NCBI GenBank assembly: GCA_023374025.1
Contig: SIJG01000127.1
Span: forward strand, 248,001-312,000
Direction: 5' to 3'
DNA from: Heterodera schachtii
Lineage: Eukaryota; Nematoda; Chromadorea; Rhabditida; Heteroderidae
Length of the DNA stretch: 64,000 nucleotides
Shown here: positions 59,888-64,000 of the stretch, piece after piece
Numbering within the stretch: position 1 is the first letter of the stretch
How the letters are laid out: each line of letters begins with the position of its first letter
Translations under genes and position numbers: made by a program
Notes under the pieces: generated by a model
The model's database searches: none
Told to the model about the DNA's origin: nothing
What the model saw: only the letters and a program-made list of their open reading frames with translations

Positions 59888-60503
59888 CTATGCAACCCAA
59901 TAAACGATTAAAATTTGAAATAAAAATTTGGTAAAAAAATTGTTAACTTTTAAATAATTGACTGTTTGATTTTTATGAATTATGAAATAAAAGTATTAAA
60001 TCTACAAATCAAAAAATTAAAGTGATTATAAAAATTAAAAAACACGAATAAAATTTTTAAAAATATTATGTATTCTAATTAATGCAAAATTTATTAAAAC
60101 ATAACTTGTAAATTTTCGGGAATTACCCGTTCAATTGACTATCTTAAAAAAAATTTTTACTAAAAAAATGTTAAGAAAAATAATTTATAATTTTTAATAG
60201 AGATGTAAAATAATTATCATTAACATCTATTGAATTACCCAGAAAACTAAATATTTTCATTTCATATTTCCAATATAATAATTTGAAAAAAGTGGTCAGT
60301 AGTTAAAATTGATAAAAATTAAACAAACATAAGAATTACCCTTCACATGCATTTAAAAATTTCAATGAAGAAAATAACGATAAAATAGTCTCATTTATAA
60401 TAAGTAAATAATAGATTTGACAAAAGATGCTTAAAAATTAAAAAAGTAACAATTTAAATAACAAGAAATAAAGATTTATTAAATTTAAAACTCTAATTTT
60501 CAC

Positions 60504-60542
60504 CGAGAAAACCGTTCAAACAAGGCAACCGATCAATGAATG
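60504..60542 (-). CDS. Micro-exon candidate, minus strand
   Basis: The acceptor GACTCTTCCTTCAG is followed by two bases and FIDRLPCLNGFL, leaving one base at donor G|GTGAAA. Both sites are good. Confidence 0.4.
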
Positions 60543-60747
60543 CTGAAGGAAGAGTCAGCTAATTTTATAGTGAAATTTTCCTTATATTAAATGCATAAAA
60601 CAATAAATTTAAATCATTGTCATACAAATTATAACAAAAATATATTGAACTGATGCACGCCTAGGACGTCTCGTGAAGGACAAGAAATAATTCTAATTGC
60701 TTCCAAATTATATCATTTAAAAATAAAAAATAAGTACATTGAATAAG

Positions 60748-60948
60748 TTAGAAATTAAAGCAAAAGATAAAAATGATCAAAAATGTACATATAATCAAAA
60801 TAATACAAAATAATATATGCTCCGTCATCTTATTATAGTTATATATAAACAAGAAAATGTTTCGTGTATGAGAAAAACTGAATTGTGATGTGTTGCCGAG
60901 AAAATGAGACACATCGAATACAAAAGAAACCGTCAAATTTTTTTGCAC
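60748..60948 (-). CDS. Family block with open frame, minus strand
   Basis: The minus frame reads MQKNLTVSFVFDVSHFLGNT then SQFSFSHTR before turning AT-rich and hydrophobic. The island (about 60860-60955) aligns with the inverted forms of blocks at 32947, 36778, 37957 and 56350 (all near '..TTCAAAAAATAC'), which are decayed, so this copy keeps a longer frame than most. Upstream, CTCAAG is a weak acceptor. Confidence 0.3.
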   Translation of the reverse strand: MQKNLTVSFVFDVSHFLGNTSQFSFSHTRNIFLFIYNYNKMTEHILFCIILIICTFLIIFIFCFNF

Positions 60949-61093
60949 CCTAGCTTGAGCAATATGGCGTAAAATTTTTATTAATTAATATGATAAAACA
61001 TTAAAGTTATAATTCTATGAAAATTTAAAAATAAATAAAAAACTATTACATATATAAATAGAATACTATATTTAAAGAGGCAAACAACTAATT

Positions 61094-61127
61094 AGATTCG
61101 GAATGGAAAGCCAATTCCTTCTCCCAC
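61094..61127 (-). CDS. Weak micro-exon candidate, minus strand
   Basis: GTGAATATGTTTTCAG precedes TGGGAGAAGGAATTGGC. With two bases carried in it reads GEGIGFPFRI before TAA. The acceptor is strong, but no donor is clear. Confidence 0.25.
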
Positions 61128-61832
61128 TGAAAACATATTCACTGCGCAAATCTACATGAATTGACACAAAAAATGTAAAACAAATTAAATTATTAAAATT
61201 TTATTAAAATTTACTATTATGTAAAAATTAAAAATCAATGAAATGATATCCAATCCAATACAAAAAGCATGAAAAAAACTAAGAAAATTAGTAACATATT
61301 TTTCATAAAAACTTAGACGCCTTTAAAATTACAAATCAAATTCTAAAGAATTTTTTATATAAATTCACATAACCAACCATCACCTTTCAGTAAAATACAC
61401 GTCAAAACCAAGATAATTAAGCTTTAATTAATAATTAAGTTTAAATAAAACATGGATGCAATAATTTATCTTTTGCTGCATCTTGAACTCACTAATGAGC
61501 CATAAATTATATCAAAATTAAAATTTATGGAAAAAATAACCATCAAATTTTATTAAAATAATAAATTAAAGAATTTATTTATTTTTTAATGAATCACTTC
61601 ACGGCTAAATGACTGTAGATTTTCAACTTTCTAATTTCTGTCATTTTGGTTAATCAAAATAATTTTGAAACTAAAAAATGATTATTTTAAAAATAAAATA
61701 TAGAGAAAACATATTTAACCTGTAAACAAATAAAAATTGAAGAGTTTTAATTTATTTACGGAAATAATGATGTCATATTTAAAAAAGAATAATAACAAAA
61801 TTTATTTTTAATGAAATAAAATTGTCGAATAC

Positions 61833-61872
61833 AACTCGCATTGCCATTTTCGCTCTGATCGCTTCACATATG
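61833..61872 (-). CDS. Micro-exon candidate, minus strand
   Basis: The acceptor TTTGTTTTAG is followed by an island with two open frames (YVKRSERKWQCE or ICEAIRAKMAMRV) and a donor-like GTATTC. The frame cannot be chosen from this window. Confidence 0.3.
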
Positions 61873-62548
61873 CTAAAACAAAATGCTTAAAGAAAATTTT
61901 AGCAGTTACACAAAAAGGTAAAAATATGAAAAAAAATATTATTATGCTAGAGAAATTTATTCTCTGCAGTTATTATCATTCCCAAATAAAACAATAATCT
62001 GAAAAAAGTGCTGCCAATTCCTTCATAATTGGCATATCAAATATTTGATTTGTTTCCTGAAAATATTATAGAGAATAAATTTTAACAATAATATTTTCTA
62101 AATTAAATTTTATGTTTTTAATACAATATTCGTTTAAATGTGATATAGGAAAAAGAATAATTTGCGAATTTCATGAATTTAAAAACAAATATGATTATAT
62201 AAATTAAAAAAGTACAAATAACAATTATATACTTGAATAAAAGAATTTTATTATTGTTTAATGCTGTTTATAAGCATTCGGTGTAAGAAACCAAATTTAA
62301 GAAATGGATTCAGGCGATGCATCATTAAAAATTGGTGTCTCGACGAAAAAAAATGTTAAAAAATTTGTCGGGTATTTTTTCTACGCTTAAAAAAAATGCG
62401 CTGATCACAAATGTGAGCTCAGATTTTGAAAATCATTGATTTTTATCTAAGATTTTTTGTCAACTACTTGATTTTTTTCGGTTTTTTAAATTATTTTTTA
62501 AAAAAGTTTAGCAATCAATTTGGGTTAAAAAATATTCTGATCACGAAT

Positions 62549-62760
62549 TTAAGCTCTGATTATGCATGAACCTTCATTTTGTCTATGATTTTCATAAAGT
62601 TTAATAAAAAAATAAACCGCAGCCCAGCGGACTCGAACTCCAGACCCCCGTCTCATACGACCCCTTGGGATTTCAAAATATCGTAAAAAATTGAAAAGTG
62701 GACTTCTCCATACAATTAATAGCTCATTCAAAAGCTCCCTTTAGGCTCTACAATTATCAA
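62549..62760. other. GC island with a tRNA-like B box
   Basis: The minus strand contains GTTCGAGTC (a B-box match) after GAGACGGGGGTCTGGA and before a poly-T run. No acceptor-stem partner or intact cloverleaf is present. It may be a tRNA-derived fragment. The minus-strand open frame over it is not credible. Confidence 0.2.
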
Positions 62761-63265
62761 AACATATAAAATAATTTTAGAAACACAACATTAAATGATT
62801 TAATAATGAATTAAATCTAGAATTATAAAATTCTAAAATAAACTAATGAATTAAAGATTAAATATAAATTCTGAAAAGTTGGAATAAAGTTAAATGCAAA
62901 AAATATTAAAAATTTTAAAAATAATAATGCTGTGAAAACCATTTCGTAATCTTATATATTAGCTTTGTTTTAATTGCACCATCGCTAAAGGCCATTAAGA
63001 AATTCTGTAAATTAAAAAAAATTTATATAAGGAAATAAAAAATAAATATTAAAATGTAGCTGATTTAAATTTTTGATTTTCTTTTCTTAACTATTTTCAT
63101 ACAACAAACTTCACTTCAAGCTTAATACGCCTAATGGGATATGGAGGAAACAAAACAAGAGAAAGCAAGAATTTTGATTTAATTTGAATAAATGCAATTT
63201 AATTTAATAATTCATAAAAATTAAATAAGAAGCCTCTGTACGAAAAAACCTAAATGGTTATTAAC

Positions 63266-63844
63266 CGCTTGAACTATGGATGATACATGTTTTTCCCTTC
63301 AGCGCAGGAAATTGCTGAAAATGCGCGTAATTTGTTCAATAAATTGTTTATATTAATAAGAAGAAAATAAGCTAAAAACCGGGGTTATTTAAAACATATA
63401 AACAATTAATTCAATTATACATATAATAATATATAATTTTAAATAAACGAAAATTTTAATTATCGAAATTCTGCATGTAAAAGACAAAAGTGGATAATTT
63501 AGCAGAAAAGACAAAAATTAAATCCTTAAAATAAAATTTCTAAATTAAAAGACTGTATTAAGCTTCGGTATTAATCTGTTTAGATGAAAAATCTTTTATT
63601 AATTTGCGTAAAATTAATCAAAAAGATAATTTAAAATTTTTTTTAATCAAAATAATAATATCTATAAATTTGGCAAAGATGGATTCTATTTAATATAAGA
63701 AAAAAAAGGATAATTTCATATTAAAAACAATAATCAAACCATTTATTTTTCAATGGATCGAAGAAAACTTTACCGGATGACATTTATCAACCCAATGCTC
63801 GTACGAATGCCGGGAAACCAGTTCTGGCGCAAATGAAAGTAAAT
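63266..63844 (-). CDS. Two minus-strand exons in matching phase
   Basis: Exon 63774-63844: acceptor TTTTTACTCTTGCAG, two bases, then LLSFAPELVSRHSYEHWVDK CHP, donor CCG|GTAAAG in phase 0. Exon 63266-63314: acceptor CGCATTTTCAG, phase 0, QFPALKGKTCIIHSSS, leaving one base at donor G|GTTAAT. The intron between is about 459 bp and T-rich on the minus strand. The gene would start beyond 64 kb, and the smaller islands at 62990 (NFLMAFSD after TTTACAG), 61.1-61.9, 60.5 and 58-59.9 kb may be further exons. Unrecognised. Confidence 0.45.
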
Positions 63845-64000
63845 CTGCAAGAGTAAAAATAATGAAAAAGATTATTGATTAAAATTTCCATTTATTAAAA
63901 AAATTATAAACATAATTTATAAGATAAGAAAATTATGAAAAAAACTAAATTAAATGAATTTATTTGAATTTATATTGGATTTAAGGAAATCTGATTATAA

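Noticed and set aside
62620..62690. tRNA gene on the minus strand
   Set aside because: Only a B-box-like GTTCGAGTC is present. No acceptor stem, D arm or anticodon arm can be formed.

Overview
This is a very AT-rich stretch of a eukaryotic genome. It most resembles a nematode, probably a tylenchine plant parasite such as a root-knot nematode, but no sequence here fixes the genus. The evidence is a nematode-type nuclear hormone receptor with short introns ending in (T)TTNAG, strongly T-skewed intron-like sequence, tiny exons, and a nematode-like set of transposons: BEL/Pao-like, MULE-like with FLYWCH, Helitron and foldback elements. There are no bacterial operons, rRNA genes, intact tRNA genes or CRISPR arrays.

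Layout. Positions 1-50 kb: the + strand is heavily T-rich and is built from degenerate copies of one set of sequence blocks, all in + orientation. Several GC-richer islands within it look like real + strand exons, with acceptor, open frame and donor. The best are a three-exon small gene at 17221-19566, two-exon tails at 9706-9971 and 26037-26840, and an exon group at 41055-41621. Set into this background are a decayed LTR element (5.5-6.4 kb), a 940-bp foldback element (11665-12607), a nuclear hormone receptor gene (12716-15053) with a transposon in its intron, a retropepsin fragment (20205-20804, minus), a truncated BEL/Pao-like element with one LTR (27155-29700, minus), two minisatellites, hairpin repeats near 30.3 kb and half of a second foldback element at 45.6 kb.

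Positions 50-55 kb: an internally deleted MULE-like transposon with tandem 14-mer termini and an 8-bp target duplication (50348-51768), then the Rep half of a Helitron protein broken by at least five frameshifts (52313-55124), which runs into a 566-bp assembly gap (55125-55690).

Positions 55.7-64 kb: the skew reverses. The + strand becomes A-rich and the same sequence blocks appear in inverted orientation, for example 56240-57340 against 36950-38110. Micro-exon candidates here lie on the minus strand (58114-63844).

Main inference: the desert is probably not empty. It looks like the long T-rich introns and decayed exons of a repeatedly duplicated, unrecognised, intron-rich gene family with a few copies possibly intact. 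The family's orientation flips across the assembly gap. I name no function for it. All exon calls come from reading splice sites and frames by eye and have no transcript support.
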